The position numbers and the translations under genes are program-made. Below are positions 29,190 through 38,528 of a stretch of 64,000 nucleotides of DNA, piece by piece. How positions within the stretch are numbered: position 1 is the first letter of the stretch; the number at the start of each line of letters is the position of its first letter. Origin of the DNA: Pontivivens insulae (GTDB lineage: Bacteria; Pseudomonadota; Alphaproteobacteria; Rhodobacterales; Rhodobacteraceae); assembly GCF_900302495.1 (NCBI RefSeq), contig NZ_OMKW01000004.1, forward strand, positions 124,001 to 188,000, written 5' to 3'. Below the pieces are notes generated by a model, which did no database searches, was not told the DNA's origin, and saw only the letters and a list, made by a program, of their open reading frames with translations.

Positions 29190-29309
29190 AAAGAGAAAGC
29201 GCCCGTTCGGTTATTCCTAACCGACGGGCGTCAATCCCTTAGGGGTCACCTTTGGAGGGGGATTCAGTGACCGGGGCATCACTTCAATGTGGGGGAGAAG
29301 TAATGCCCC
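29190..29309 (-). ncRNA. Candidate small RNA with two C-rich hairpin loops
   Basis: On the minus strand three hairpins fill the gap between the response regulator gene and xthA. H1 is 29309-29273, with a 7-bp and a 5-bp stem around one mismatch and loop TCCCCCACATT. H2 is 29272-29244, a 6-bp stem whose 17-base loop contains CCCCCTCC. H3 is 29230-29200, 13 bp with one bulge and a 4-base loop, followed by CTTTCTCTTT as terminator. A TTGAAA-17-CATAAA promoter ends a few bases before H1. Exposed C-rich, anti-Shine-Dalgarno-like loops recall alphaproteobacterial trans-acting sRNAs such as the CcsR/cuckoo group. The region could instead be a structured 3' UTR of the regulator gene. Confidence 0.5.
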
Positions 29310-29312
29310 TTC

Positions 29313-29341
29313 TTTATGTCCGAGCGAATTGCATTTTTCAA
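29313..29341 (-). promoter_or_regulatory. Putative promoter of the candidate small RNA
   Basis: Minus-strand TTGAAA (29341-29336), 17-base spacer, CATAAA (29318-29313). The spacing is ideal; TTGAAA with a CAT-type -10 would also suit a heat-shock-type sigma factor. The start would fall at about 29306-29309, at the base of hairpin H1. Confidence 0.45.
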
Positions 29342-29390
29342 CTCCAAACGTCACAAAGTGGCAATTTCATGTGAGTTTAAGGCAGTCGTG

Positions 29391-30077
29391 TTACAGTGTC
29401 AGGCGGTATCCACCAGATTCAGTAACAAGTAGCGACGCATTCTTTGGGTCAATCTCGATCTTTTGTCGCAACCGGTAGATGTGTGTTTCCAACGTATGCG
29501 TCGTCACCGCCGCGTTGTATCCCCAGACTTCGTTGAGCAGAACATCGCGGGCAACGACCGCATCATTGGCGCGGTAGAGGAACTTGAGGATGTTGGTTTC
29601 CTTTTCGGTCAACCGGATCTTCTTCTCATCCTCAGTGATCAGCATCTTGGCAGAGGGTTTGAACGTGTACTGGCCAATTGAGAATACGGCATCCTCGCTC
29701 TGCTCATGCTGGCGCAGTTGCGCGCGGATGCGGGCCAGCAAAACAGGGAACTTGAAGGGCTTCGTTACATAGTCATTCGCGCCGGAATCGAGGCCAAGAA
29801 TTGTATCTGCGTCGGTCACGTGCCCGGTCAGCATCAGGATCGGACATTTGACGCCCTGTTTGCGCATCAGGCGGCACAGCTCGCGGCCGTCGAGATCCGG
29901 CAATCCCACATCGAGGATGACGAGGTCATAGATTGCCTGCTTTGCCTTCTCCATCGCTTCAGAGCCGTTCCCGGCTTCGAATACGTCGAATTCTTCGGTG
30001 AGGACGAGCTGGTCGGCCAGAACTTCGCGCAGATCTTCGTCATCATCCACAAGCAGGATTTTCTTCAGGCCACTCAT
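29391..30077 (-). CDS. OmpR-family response regulator
   Basis: A 228-residue regulator. The receiver domain is ILLVDDDEDLREVL with phospho-acceptor Asp in LVILDVGLPDLDG, Thr in LMLTGH and Lys in VTKPFKFP. The C-terminal winged helix is IRLTEKETNILKFLYRANDAVVARDVLLNEVWGY ... THTLETHIYRLRQKIE. No histidine kinase adjoins, so it is an orphan here. It resembles regulators strongly conserved in Rhodobacterales, and a CenR-type envelope regulator is possible but not proven. GAGAGGAAATAGCG precedes the ATG. Confidence 0.92.
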   Translation of the reverse strand: MSGLKKILLVDDDEDLREVLADQLVLTEEFDVFEAGNGSEAMEKAKQAIYDLVILDVGLPDLDGRELCRLMRKQGVKCPILMLTGHVTDADTILGLDSGANDYVTKPFKFPVLLARIRAQLRQHEQSEDAVFSIGQYTFKPSAKMLITEDEKKIRLTEKETNILKFLYRANDAVVARDVLLNEVWGYNAAVTTHTLETHIYRLRQKIEIDPKNASLLVTESGGYRLTL

Positions 30078-30144
30078 CGCTATTTCCTCTCTGGGTTCGT
30101 TGTTGGGGATGAAGGTGCGGATGACGCCTCACCATCGCAAGGCA

Positions 30145-30194
30145 GTGAAACGTGGTTTCACGGATGCGTGTACGATGGCATGCTTTTGTTTCAC
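30145..30194. promoter_or_regulatory. GTGAAAC palindrome plus third half-site in a divergent promoter region
   Basis: GTGAAAC (30145-30151), 3-base spacer, GTTTCAC (30155-30161), and another GTTTCAC at 30188-30194, exactly 33 bases (three helical turns) on. It lies between the response regulator (minus) and ribA (plus), so it may be an operator for either. The regulator that binds is unknown. Confidence 0.4.
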
Positions 30195-30251
30195 ATTTAG
30201 CGGGGCAATGCCTATATCCGGGCTACTGTTCGTCACCCGCGGAGCCCTCGA

Positions 30252-31319
30252 ATGACCCTGACACCGACGCCGGAGGAGCTGTTTTCCCGCGCGCGAAACG
30301 AGTTGCGGATGGGCGTTCCCGTCCGCGTCGGGGATCATCTGATCGCCGCGGTCGAGACGTTGAGCCCGCAGCGGCTTGCCGATCTGCGGTCAGTCGGCGG
30401 CGAAGTCTCGATGGCGCTTACGCCCTGGCGCGCCCGCACTCTGAAAGTGACGGGCTACGACGGTGATGTTGTTCGCATTGCCGTCGCGCCCGATGCCGAC
30501 TTCCGCTGGATGCTCGCCACAGCGGATCCCGCGACTGACCTTGCGAACCCGCTCAAGGGACCCTTCCGGGCATTGCGTGGGGGAGCGGCAGAAATCCATC
30601 GCATGGCCATCCAATTGTGCAAGGAGGCGCACCTGCTTCCCTCAGCACTCGTGGTCGGGCCCATTGCAGAACCCATGTCATCGGGCCTGGTTGACGTTCC
30701 GCTGGACGCGATCCTTCCTGCGGGCGCTACCTCGCCATTGGTTGCCGTATCGTCTGCGCGCGTGCCGCTGGAAATATCGGATGCGGGCCGCGTGCACGTT
30801 TTCCGCCCACGCGATGGTGGAGAGGAGCATTACGCAATTGAGGTTGGACAACCCGACCGATCTAAACCAGTCCTGTCGCGCCTGCACTCCGCCTGCTTCA
30901 CCGGCGATCTGGCCGGATCGCTGAAATGCGATTGCGGCCCTCAATTGCGGGCCGCGCTCGATCAAATCGGGCAAGAGGGCGCCGGTGTCTTGCTCTATCT
31001 CAACCAAGAAGGCCGTGGCATCGGGCTCGCCAACAAAATGCGCGCCTATGCGCTGCAGGATCAGGGCTTCGATACGGTCGAGGCAAATCACCGGTTGGGG
31101 TTCGAGGATGACGAGCGCGATTTTCGCCTTGGAGCCCAAATCCTGAAACTGCTCGGTTTCAATTCGGTTCGGCTCATGACCAACAATCCAGCGAAGACGG
31201 CAATGATGGATGCCAGCGGTGTGAACGTCGCAGAGCGCGTGGCGCTTAAAGTTGGGGAAAATCCACAAAATGCCGCCTATCTCGCCACGAAGGCTGCAAA
31301 AAGCGGTCACCTTCTTTGA
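30252..31319 (+). CDS. ribA: GTP cyclohydrolase II
   Basis: The first step of riboflavin synthesis. The C-terminal ~200 residues are a RibA domain: zinc ligands in SACFTGDLAGSLKCDCG, the catalytic loop LLYLNQEGRGIGLANKMRAYALQ and RLMTNNPAK. The 150 N-terminal residues form an extra domain of the long RibA type found in alphaproteobacteria, without DHBP synthase motifs. The ATG is at 30252. The YkuD gene begins with TTG overlapping the stop (TTGA). Confidence 0.94.
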   Translation: MTLTPTPEELFSRARNELRMGVPVRVGDHLIAAVETLSPQRLADLRSVGGEVSMALTPWRARTLKVTGYDGDVVRIAVAPDADFRWMLATADPATDLANPLKGPFRALRGGAAEIHRMAIQLCKEAHLLPSALVVGPIAEPMSSGLVDVPLDAILPAGATSPLVAVSSARVPLEISDAGRVHVFRPRDGGEEHYAIEVGQPDRSKPVLSRLHSACFTGDLAGSLKCDCGPQLRAALDQIGQEGAGVLLYLNQEGRGIGLANKMRAYALQDQGFDTVEANHRLGFEDDERDFRLGAQILKLLGFNSVRLMTNNPAKTAMMDASGVNVAERVALKVGENPQNAAYLATKAAKSGHLL

Positions 31320-31828
31320 GGGCGAGATCGTCTGATCTCTTGGTCGGCCATTGGGGCGCACGCTTCATGGGCCGCAGTATGCCCTGTGCTGTGGGGCGGG
31401 GAGGGTTTGCAACGTCAAAGCGCGAGGGGGATGGCTGCACACCGATCGCGGAGCTGAGGCTTGCGCACGGATATTATCGTGCCGATCGGTTGCGGCGCCC
31501 CTTAACGCGGATACCGCTCGATCCCATCAGTGTGCGCGATCTTTGGTCTGATGATCCGAGCGATCCAAAATACAATCACCATGTCACGACGGCGCCCCAG
31601 TCATTCAGCTATGAGAGGTTGCGGCGGGGCGACCCGCTTTATGACATCGTGCTTGTGACGGACTGGAACTGGCCTGTTGCAAGCCCCGGCCTGGGCTCTG
31701 CAATCTTTGTGCATTGCTGGCGGCGGGCGCGGTTTCCGACAGAGGGCTGCATTGCCTTCAACCGTTCGGATCTGCTTTGGCTACTGGCGCATTGGCAGGC
31801 GGACAGCCGAATCCTTATTCAGCCATAG
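31316..31828 (+). CDS. L,D-transpeptidase/YkuD-like protein
   Basis: A 170-residue protein of the short YkuD type. The catalytic region is AIFVHCWRRARFPTEGCIAF, with the His and the GC of the HxnGC motif. The N terminus WGARFMGRSMPCAVGRGGF and KREGDGCTPI are typical of this family, which supports the TTG start at 31316 overlapping the ribA stop. No signal peptide is evident, so cytoplasmic or peripheral action is possible. Its 3' end overlaps the yggS-like gene by 10 bases. Confidence 0.85.
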   Translation: MRARSSDLLVGHWGARFMGRSMPCAVGRGGFATSKREGDGCTPIAELRLAHGYYRADRLRRPLTRIPLDPISVRDLWSDDPSDPKYNHHVTTAPQSFSYERLRRGDPLYDIVLVTDWNWPVASPGLGSAIFVHCWRRARFPTEGCIAFNRSDLLWLLAHWQADSRILIQP

Positions 31829-32472
31829 TCACGTGCGCCAAAGATAGCGGACCCAACCCGCACATGGGTGGCACCCAACTTAATAGCCTGTTCGAAATCA
31901 CCGCTCATGCCCATGCTCAACCCGGTAAGTCCATTGCGCTCCGCCAACTTGGCGAGCAGCGCGAAATGCAGGCTGGGTGTTTCGTGGACAGGGGGGATGC
32001 ACATCAGCCCCGCAACGGGCAAATCCATCGAACGCGCATTTTCCACCAGTGCGTCCAGTTCATCAGGTGCAATACCGGCTTTTTGGTCTTCCAGACCGGT
32101 ATTCACCTGAATGAATAACTCGGGACAATGCCCGATCTCCTGCGCAATATCCGCAAACTTGCGTGCCAACTTCGGCCGATCCAGTGTGTGGATCGCATCG
32201 AATAATTGCATCGCCTGACGCGCTTTGTTGGATTGCAGCGGACCGATCAGGTGCAACTCAGTGTCTGGAAAGCTCTCGCGGAAACCGGGCCACTTGCCTG
32301 CTGCCTCCTGCACTTTGTTTTCACCATAGACCCGGTGACCCTCTTCAAGAACCGTTTGAACACGATCATTCGGCTGAACTTTTGACACCGCAATTAACGT
32401 GACGTCTGAAGTCGGGCGACCGCATTCAGCACAGGTCTTTCCAACTCGATCCGAGATTTCTGAAAGGGACAT
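31819..32472 (-). CDS. YggS/PLPBP-type pyridoxal-phosphate homeostasis protein
   Basis: A 217-residue single-domain PLP protein with the barrel of bacterial alanine racemase. The PLP lysine is in LIAVSKVQP, followed by GENKVQEAAGKW, LHLIGPLQSNK and LSMGMSGDFEQAIKLGATHVRVGSAIFG. The family buffers PLP and influences amino-acid pools. ATG 32472 has GAGAGG at 7 bases. It converges on and overlaps the YkuD gene. Confidence 0.94.
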   Translation of the reverse strand: MSLSEISDRVGKTCAECGRPTSDVTLIAVSKVQPNDRVQTVLEEGHRVYGENKVQEAAGKWPGFRESFPDTELHLIGPLQSNKARQAMQLFDAIHTLDRPKLARKFADIAQEIGHCPELFIQVNTGLEDQKAGIAPDELDALVENARSMDLPVAGLMCIPPVHETPSLHFALLAKLAERNGLTGLSMGMSGDFEQAIKLGATHVRVGSAIFGARDYG

Positions 32473-32540
32473 TTGCAATCCTCTCCGCTGAGCTTGCTCG
32501 CGGTTTAGGATGCAGGTGACGGTATTGCAACATGACCATC

Positions 32541-32571
32541 AAACGAAAAGAGCGGGCGCAAGGCCCGCTCT
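32541..32571 (-). terminator. Rho-independent terminator of the porin gene
   Basis: AGAGCGGGC (32549-32557) pairs with GCCCGCTCT (32563-32571) with a 5-base loop; on the minus strand it is followed by TTTTCGTTT. It lies 25 bases after the porin stop. Confidence 0.8.
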
Positions 32572-32596
32572 TCCGTAGTTCTATCCAATCCGAAGA

Positions 32597-33535
32597 TTAG
32601 AAGGACATGGAGACGCCCACGCCGAACTCGTCGCGGTCCTGGGACACGCCGCCGACGAACACTTCCTGAGAGCCCGCTGCAACGTTCAGGGTCGCGCCGC
32701 CGCCGAGCGGCATGTTGTACCACACGCCGAAGCCATCGACGTCCTGGCTTACGCCAGCAGCAGTCGTACGCTCAGAGAAGTTCGCCATCGCGCCAACGGT
32801 ACCTGCGCCAGCTGCGAAGGTCACGGAGACATCGATGTCTTCCTGATCGTTCGCGGTGCCAGTGTCTTCCTGCTCACGATACTGCAGAGCAACGTTTGCC
32901 GGGCCGATGGAGCCGCTCACGCCGATGCCGTATGCGTCGCGGGTGCCTGCTTCAGCGTAGCCTGCGCCGATCGTCCAGCCGCCAACAACGTAACGGATGC
33001 CGACTGCGCCGGTGTCGTTTGCGTTGGTGGACTGACCCTGGATGCCGTAGGACGCGTAGAAGGTCGCACCGCCGAAGGTCGGGGAGGTGTAGAGCACTTC
33101 ATCCGAGCCGAGGCCGGTGTCGGTGCGGTCGTAGTCGCCGATGGATGCGTTAGCAGCAACACCGTATGCGCCGGAACCACCTGGGTTGTCTTCGAGGCCA
33201 GCGGTGGAAACGCCAGGCAGAGCTGCGTCCATGCCGTCGTCCGCATCACCGAACTCGATGCGGCCCCAGGAGCCTGCGAGGTAAACGGTCGGGGTCGTGT
33301 CGTCGTCGAGCTGACCGGACGCGCCGAACTGGAGACCAGCATCGGTGGTGCCGTTTGCAGCCCAGGAGATGTCGAAGTCGTGGATGAAGTAGGTGTCAGT
33401 GTTGCTGCCCTGGCTAACAGATGCAACGCCGAAGTCCGCGGAGCCGGAGAGCGTCAGCGGGGAAGCGTGGCCGTCTGCGAATGCAGCGCCTGCGAATGCG
33501 ACGAGCGCCGTGGAGGCGATCAGAACGTTTTTCAT
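32597..33535 (-). CDS. Outer-membrane porin (Rhodobacter type)
   Basis: The 312-residue precursor has a signal peptide MKNVLIASTALVAFAGAAFA-DG. The mature part alternates short hydrophobic beta strands and acidic/glycine loops (GSWGRIEFGDADDGMD, YTSPTFGGATFYASYG), and the chain ends in Phe (GVGVSMSF), the outer-membrane insertion signal recognised by BamA. It would form a general-diffusion trimer. GGGA lies upstream of the ATG at 33535; a GTG 36 bases earlier is rejected because it precedes the signal peptide. Confidence 0.94.
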   Translation of the reverse strand: MKNVLIASTALVAFAGAAFADGHASPLTLSGSADFGVASVSQGSNTDTYFIHDFDISWAANGTTDAGLQFGASGQLDDDTTPTVYLAGSWGRIEFGDADDGMDAALPGVSTAGLEDNPGGSGAYGVAANASIGDYDRTDTGLGSDEVLYTSPTFGGATFYASYGIQGQSTNANDTGAVGIRYVVGGWTIGAGYAEAGTRDAYGIGVSGSIGPANVALQYREQEDTGTANDQEDIDVSVTFAAGAGTVGAMANFSERTTAAGVSQDVDGFGVWYNMPLGGGATLNVAAGSQEVFVGGVSQDRDEFGVGVSMSF

Positions 33536-33598
33536 GGGTTGTCCCTCATAAGGTATAAAGGTTACCGACACTCACACCCCTGTGAGCCGGATAAGGTG

Positions 33599-33627
33599 AA
33601 AATTGCGAAAGTGGCCTCTCAGGTCAA
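33599..33627 (-). promoter_or_regulatory. Possible porin promoter
   Basis: Minus-strand TTGACC (33627-33622), 17-base spacer, AATTTT (33604-33599), giving a leader of about 60 bases. The -35 is good, the -10 poor. No operator is recognised in the rest of 33572-33831. Confidence 0.35.
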
Positions 33628-33831
33628 AGGGATTCGCAAAGACTTCATTTCAATCCAAGGTATTGATGCAGCTATGTCACAGTATGGCGCTCGGGCCCTA
33701 TTAGACAGGTGTTGCGTTCCGCCACGGCAAAGCCCTTGTCGGTTTTGAGGCACCCCTATAATACTCGTCACAACTAAACATATGACGTGCGCACGAGCGC
33801 GCGACGCGCACGAGGGAGGGCTTTTGGTCCC

Positions 33832-34335
33832 ATGCAGAAAAGCGTCAAGTATCTGATGGCCTTGGCCGCCGTCGCGGTGATCGCGGGCTGTGACACGCTA
33901 GCCTCGGGCGAAGCTCCGGGTGTCCCTGAGAGCGCTAATCCTGAGCGGGGTATCAACGTTGCCGAACTGCTTTCTGGCGAACTGGCGGAAAGCGCGGGCC
34001 CTCCGCTTAACGTGAATTCCTACATGTGGCGCGCTGCGCTCGACACCATTGATTTCCTGCCGATCGCGTCTAGCGATCCGTTTGGTGGCGTGATTACGAC
34101 AGATTGGGGCACACCCAGTGGATCCGCGGCGGAACGATTCCGTGCGACAGTCTTTATCCAGTCGGCAGAGTTGAGTGCGGGGGCTCTGAATGTCTCCGTT
34201 TTCCGGCAGGTCAATGGCGGTCAGGGTTGGGTCGATGCACCCGTTTCCGCCTCCACCGTGCGACAGCTTGAGGACGCAGTTCTGCTCCGTGCGCGTGAGC
34301 TGCGGCGCGAGGCTGCGGCAGCCGCAGACAACTAA
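33832..34335 (+). CDS. DUF3576 family lipoprotein
   Basis: A 167-residue protein with a lipobox (VAVIAGC; lipidated Cys about residue 20) followed by an acidic stretch and the DUF3576 region (PLNVNSYMWRAALDTIDFLPIASSDPFGGVITTDW). The family is conserved in alphaproteobacteria, and the partner of the neighbouring leuS block is often this gene. GAGGGAGGG lies about 11 bases before ATG 33832; an upstream GTG start would bury the signal peptide. The function is unknown, probably outer-membrane associated. Confidence 0.85.
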   Translation: MQKSVKYLMALAAVAVIAGCDTLASGEAPGVPESANPERGINVAELLSGELAESAGPPLNVNSYMWRAALDTIDFLPIASSDPFGGVITTDWGTPSGSAAERFRATVFIQSAELSAGALNVSVFRQVNGGQGWVDAPVSASTVRQLEDAVLLRARELRREAAAAADN

Positions 34336-34389
34336 GCAACGAACTGGCCGGTCAGGATCGACTGATCTGCCCTAGACGAGAGTTGAGTT

Positions 34390-36969
34390 ATGTCCCGATA
34401 TAACGCGCGCGTGGTCGAGCCGAAGTGGCAGGCCGCGTGGAAGGAAGCTGGCGTATTCGAGGCCAGCGAGGACCGCGAAAAACCGAAATATTATGTGTTG
34501 GAGATGTTTCCCTATCCCTCGGGCAAGCTCCACATGGGACATGTGCGCAACTACACGATGGGCGACGTGGTTGCGCGCTATAAGCTGAGCACGGGCCACG
34601 CCGTTCTGCATCCGATGGGGTGGGATGCTTTCGGTCTGCCGGCCGAAAACGCCGCTATGGAGCGGAAGGTCCACCCTGGTGACTGGACGTATGAGAATAT
34701 CGACGCGATGCGCGCGCAGTTCCAATCCCTTGGATTCTCGCTCGATTGGACCCGTGAGTTCGCGACCTGCGACCCGGAATATTACGGCCAGCAGCAGGCC
34801 CTGTTCCTCGACATGCTCGAAGCCGGGCTGATCACCCGCAAGAACGCGGTCGTCAACTGGGACCCGGTGGACATGACGGTTCTGGCCAATGAACAGGTCG
34901 AGGACGGCAAGGGCTGGCGCTCTGGCGCGATGGTTGAGCGTAAGGAGCTCACCCAATGGTTCTTCAAAATCTCCGATGAGGCCGACGAGCTGCTCACCGC
35001 AATCGACGGGCTGAAGGACTGGCCAGAGAAGGTCCGCCTGATGCAGTCCAACTGGATTGGCAAGTCGCGCGGTCTGCAATTCAGCTTTGACTTTGCCAGC
35101 GGCATGGACGGGTTCGAGCAGCTCGAAGTCTACACGACCCGCCCGGACACGCTGATGGGCGCAAGCTTCGCTGCGATCTCCCCCGATCATCCGCTCGCCA
35201 AGGCGCTGGAAGCGCAGCGCGATGACATCAAGGCCTTCAATGAAGAATGCCGCCGCACCGGCACCTCCGAGGAAGCGCTGGAAAAGGCGGAAAAGCGCGG
35301 CATCGACACCGGCTTGACCGTCACGCACCCGCTTGATCCTGAATGGGAACTTCCGGTCTGGATCGCGAATTTCATCCTGATGGACTACGGCACCGGCGCG
35401 ATTTTCGGCTGCCCGGCACACGATCAGCGCGACCTCGACTTCGCCCGCAAATATGATTTGCCCGTGCAGGACGTCTACCTGCCTGCGGAGGGTGGCGAAC
35501 CCGTTGAAAACGAAGCCTATGTCCCGCTCAAGACCGAGGCGGTCCGCTATGTCCGCCCGCTGGGCGCTGTGCGTACAATGACGGGTGAAGAGGCGGTCAA
35601 CGAAGCGATCGACTATTGTGAGACGCAGGGCATCGGCCACGGTGTCACCAAGTTCCGCCTGCGCGATTGGGGCCTTTCCCGCCAGCGCTATTGGGGTTGT
35701 CCGATCCCGGTCGTCCATTGTGACGATTGTGGCGTGGTGCCGGAGAAAAAGGAAAACCTGCCCGTCGAATTGCCCAAGGATGTCACCTTCGACCGTCCGG
35801 GCAACGCGCTCGATTGGCACCCAACCTGGCGCGACACGGCTTGCCCGTCCTGTGGCAAGCCCGCCAAGCGCGAGACGGACACGATGGACACATTTGTCGA
35901 TTCGTCCTGGTATTTCGCCCGCTTCACCGCCCCCCGCAACGAAACGCCGACCGATCTGGACGCGGCGAAATACTGGATGAATGTCGACCAGTATATTGGC
36001 GGGGTGGAGCACGCGATCCTGCACCTGCTCTATTCCCGCTTCTTCGCCCGCGCCATGGTCAAGACCGGCCACCTTCCCGAAAGCGCAGTGGAGCCGTTCG
36101 ATGCGCTCTTCACGCAAGGCATGGTGACGCATGAGACCTATAATACGGTCGACGCCAATGGCCGTCCGGTGTGGCTGACGCCGGATGAGGTTGTCCGGGG
36201 TGAGGACGGCTCGGCCCGTACTGAAGATGGCACGGACGTGATCGTCGGTCCGGTCATCAAGATGTCGAAGTCCAAGAAAAACACCGTGGATCCGGTGGAG
36301 ATCGTCGACAAATATGGCGCCGACACCGCCCGCTGGTTCGTCATGTCCGACAGCCCGCCAGAGCGGGACGTGGAGTGGACGGCCGCTGGTGCCGATGCGG
36401 CGTGGAAGCACCTTCAGCGCGTCTGGCGCCTTGTTGCGGAACTGGAAGAAGCGGCACCCGCTGTGGACGAAAAGGATGGCGAGGCTGCGATTGCCCTGCG
36501 CCGCCTCATGCACCGCACCATTGCCGATGTGACCCACTCGATTGAGACGTTCTCCTTCAACAAAGGCGTCGCGAAACTCTACGAACTGACCAATGCGATT
36601 GCGAAGGCAAAGGGCGGCGCAGACGTTTCCCGCGCAAAGCGTGATGCGCTGATCTGCCTGTCACAGCTGATGCAACCCATGACGCCCCACTTGGCGGAAG
36701 AGATTTGGTCTGCGCTGGATGGCGACGGCCTTGTGGTCAATCAGCCATGGCCCGTGGCTGATGAGGCCTATCTGGTTGAAGACACGGTCCTTTTGCCAAT
36801 CCAGATCAACGGTAAGAAGAAGTCCGAGATCACAGTCGCCAAGGATGCAGCCAAGGCTGATATCGAGGCGCTCGTTCTGGCGGACGAAACCGTGCAAAAA
36901 GCGCTGGATGGTGGTAGCCCTAAGAAGCTGATCGTTGTCCCGGGTAGGATCGTCAATGTCGTCATCTGA
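34390..36969 (+). CDS. leuS: Leucyl-tRNA synthetase
   Basis: An 859-residue class I synthetase. The HIGH motif is HMGH (48-51), the editing (CP1) domain includes the [12 protein letters not shown] block, and the KMSKS loop is intact at 624-628. The zinc-like cysteines CDDCG and CPSCG lie before the catalytic C-terminal half. It charges tRNA-Leu in the cytoplasm. ATG 34390 is in family register. Its end overlaps lptE by 14 bases. Confidence 0.98.
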   Translation: MSRYNARVVEPKWQAAWKEAGVFEASEDREKPKYYVLEMFPYPSGKLHMGHVRNYTMGDVVARYKLSTGHAVLHPMGWDAFGLPAENAAMERKVHPGDWTYENIDAMRAQFQSLGFSLDWTREFATCDPEYYGQQQALFLDMLEAGLITRKNAVVNWDPVDMTVLANEQVEDGKGWRSGAMVERKELTQWFFKISDEADELLTAIDGLKDWPEKVRLMQSNWIGKSRGLQFSFDFASGMDGFEQLEVYTTRPDTLMGASFAAISPDHPLAKALEAQRDDIKAFNEECRRTGTSEEALEKAEKRGIDTGLTVTHPLDPEWELPVWIANFILMDYGTGAIFGCPAHDQRDLDFARKYDLPVQDVYLPAEGGEPVENEAYVPLKTEAVRYVRPLGAVRTMTGEEAVNEAIDYCETQGIGHGVTKFRLRDWGLSRQRYWGCPIPVVHCDDCGVVPEKKENLPVELPKDVTFDRPGNALDWHPTWRDTACPSCGKPAKRETDTMDTFVDSSWYFARFTAPRNETPTDLDAAKYWMNVDQYIGGVEHAILHLLYSRFFARAMVKTGHLPESAVEPFDALFTQGMVTHETYNTVDANGRPVWLTPDEVVRGEDGSARTEDGTDVIVGPVIKMSKSKKNTVDPVEIVDKYGADTARWFVMSDSPPERDVEWTAAGADAAWKHLQRVWRLVAELEEAAPAVDEKDGEAAIALRRLMHRTIADVTHSIETFSFNKGVAKLYELTNAIAKAKGGADVSRAKRDALICLSQLMQPMTPHLAEEIWSALDGDGLVVNQPWPVADEAYLVEDTVLLPIQINGKKKSEITVAKDAAKADIEALVLADETVQKALDGGSPKKLIVVPGRIVNVVI

Positions 36970-37480
36970 TCGTCGCAGCTTCCTCGCCGCAGTTCTCGCC
37001 ACGCTTCCATTGGCCGCGTGCGGGTTCGAACCGCTCTATTCTCAGGGCGGGCGCGCCGTGGCGCTGCAAAATCAGATCGACGTTGATTTCATCTCGGGCC
37101 GTGCTGGCTACTTCATCAAACAGCGGCTTGAGCAGCGATTTGGCGCGCCCGACACCGGGGCGCGCTATGATCTGGCTATTCAATACTCGACTTCGGCCCG
37201 CGCGCTGACCATCACGACGGCGAACGACACGGTGCGTTTGTCTGTCGAGGGGACTGCGATCTTCACGCTGACCGATCGCACAACCGGTCAGGTTGTTGCG
37301 AATGACACCGTGACGGCGGATGCCAGCTATGCTGCGCCGACAAATGCGGGTGCGACGCTCAACACCTCCCCAGCTGCCACGCGCGTTTCGCAAGAAAATG
37401 CGCAAGAGCTCGTGGCCCAGGCGGTGGCCGAGGGGATTGCTGACCGGATCCTTCTGGCCTCTGACCAGTTCGCGTCGTGA
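36956..37480 (+). CDS. lptE: LPS-assembly lipoprotein LptE
   Basis: The 174-residue lipoprotein precursor has a lipobox TLPLAAC at about residue 21, then GFEPLYS, a start typical of alphaproteobacterial LptE. LptE plugs the LptD barrel that inserts lipopolysaccharide into the outer membrane. ATG 36956 lies within leuS and the stop overlaps the holA GTG, the usual leuS-lptE-holA arrangement. Confidence 0.88.
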   Translation: MSSSDRRSFLAAVLATLPLAACGFEPLYSQGGRAVALQNQIDVDFISGRAGYFIKQRLEQRFGAPDTGARYDLAIQYSTSARALTITTANDTVRLSVEGTAIFTLTDRTTGQVVANDTVTADASYAAPTNAGATLNTSPAATRVSQENAQELVAQAVAEGIADRILLASDQFAS

Positions 37481-38505
37481 AGCTTTCGGCCCGCGATGCG
37501 CCGGGTTTCATCGCGCGGCCCGACGTTTCGCGCAGCGGTATGCTGATCTTTGGCGCAGATGCCATGAAGGTTGCAGCCCGCCGTAAGGCCCTCACCGACG
37601 CTCTGATTGGCCCGGACGGTGTTGATGAAATGCGGTTTGACCGCATGACCGGCGCTGACCTGCGATCCGAACCGGCGCGGCTGCTGGATGCCATCAAGGC
37701 GCAGGGCTTCTTTCCCGGCCAACGTGCCGTGCTCGTCGAAGAGGCCACGGATGGGTTGGCCAAGACCTTCAGCGCGGCTCTCGACGAATGGCAACAGGGT
37801 GACGCGTTTATCATTGCAACGGCAGGTCAGCTGACCGCCCGCTCCGCCTTGCGCAAGCTTTTCGAGGGGGCACCTAACGCGCTGGCCCTCGCGCTTTATG
37901 ACGATCCGCCGGGTCGGGCAGAGATTGAGGCCGCAATCGCATCTGCCGGGCTGACCAATGTCCCAACCCCAGCCTTTGACGCGCTCAGCGCAATGGGGCG
38001 CACGCTCGGGCCTGGCGACTTTGCGCAATTGCTCGAAAAGATCGCGCTCTACAAGCTGAACGATCCGGAACCGCTTACCGTGGCAGAGGTTGAGGGACTT
38101 GCCCCGCAGACAGCTGATGCGGCCATTGACGATCTGATCGCCGCGGTGGCGAACGGAGCTGTTCCAAAGGTCGGCGTTGCGATGATGCGGCTCGCGGGTC
38201 AGGGCGCCAACCCAACGACGCTTTGCATCGGGGCCACGCGCCATTTTCGGACATTGCATATGGCTGCCGCGATGGGCGGTGGCCGACCGGAAGAGGCTCT
38301 GGGCCGTATGCGTCCGCCGGTCTTCGGGCCCCGGCGGGACGCAATGGCCGCGCAGATCCGCGCCTGGGGGCCAGCGCGGCTGGAGGCCGCCCTGTCAGCC
38401 CTGATTGACACCGACTTGCAGTTGCGGTCTGCTTCACGCGCTCCGGCCCTGTCATTGCTGGAGCGCGCCTTCATCCGTGTCGCGATGATGCGCCCCCGGG
38501 GTTAG
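37477..38505 (+). CDS. holA: DNA polymerase III delta subunit
   Basis: A 342-residue clamp-loader subunit that opens the beta clamp. Recognisable segments are MLIFGADAMKVAARRKAL, a RLLDAIKAQGFFPGQRAVLVEEA strand-helix, and GAVPKVGVAMMRLAGQGANPTTL near the C terminus. The Walker A typical of other AAA+ subunits is degenerate, as expected for delta. It starts with GTG overlapping the lptE stop (GTGA). Confidence 0.92.
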   Translation: MKLSARDAPGFIARPDVSRSGMLIFGADAMKVAARRKALTDALIGPDGVDEMRFDRMTGADLRSEPARLLDAIKAQGFFPGQRAVLVEEATDGLAKTFSAALDEWQQGDAFIIATAGQLTARSALRKLFEGAPNALALALYDDPPGRAEIEAAIASAGLTNVPTPAFDALSAMGRTLGPGDFAQLLEKIALYKLNDPEPLTVAEVEGLAPQTADAAIDDLIAAVANGAVPKVGVAMMRLAGQGANPTTLCIGATRHFRTLHMAAAMGGGRPEEALGRMRPPVFGPRRDAMAAQIRAWGPARLEAALSALIDTDLQLRSASRAPALSLLERAFIRVAMMRPRG

Positions 38506-38528
38506 GCGGCCGCCCGAAAGGAAACGAC

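Noticed and set aside
29287-29478. A 63-codon plus-strand open frame in the gap upstream of the response regulator's 3' end
   Set aside because: It overlaps the 3' end of the response regulator gene and lies across a hairpin and promoter-like sequence; the candidate small RNA explains the region better.
34372-36537. A 721-codon minus-strand open frame opposite leuS
   Set aside because: leuS has intact HIGH and KMSKS motifs in the other strand; the antisense product has no domain pattern.
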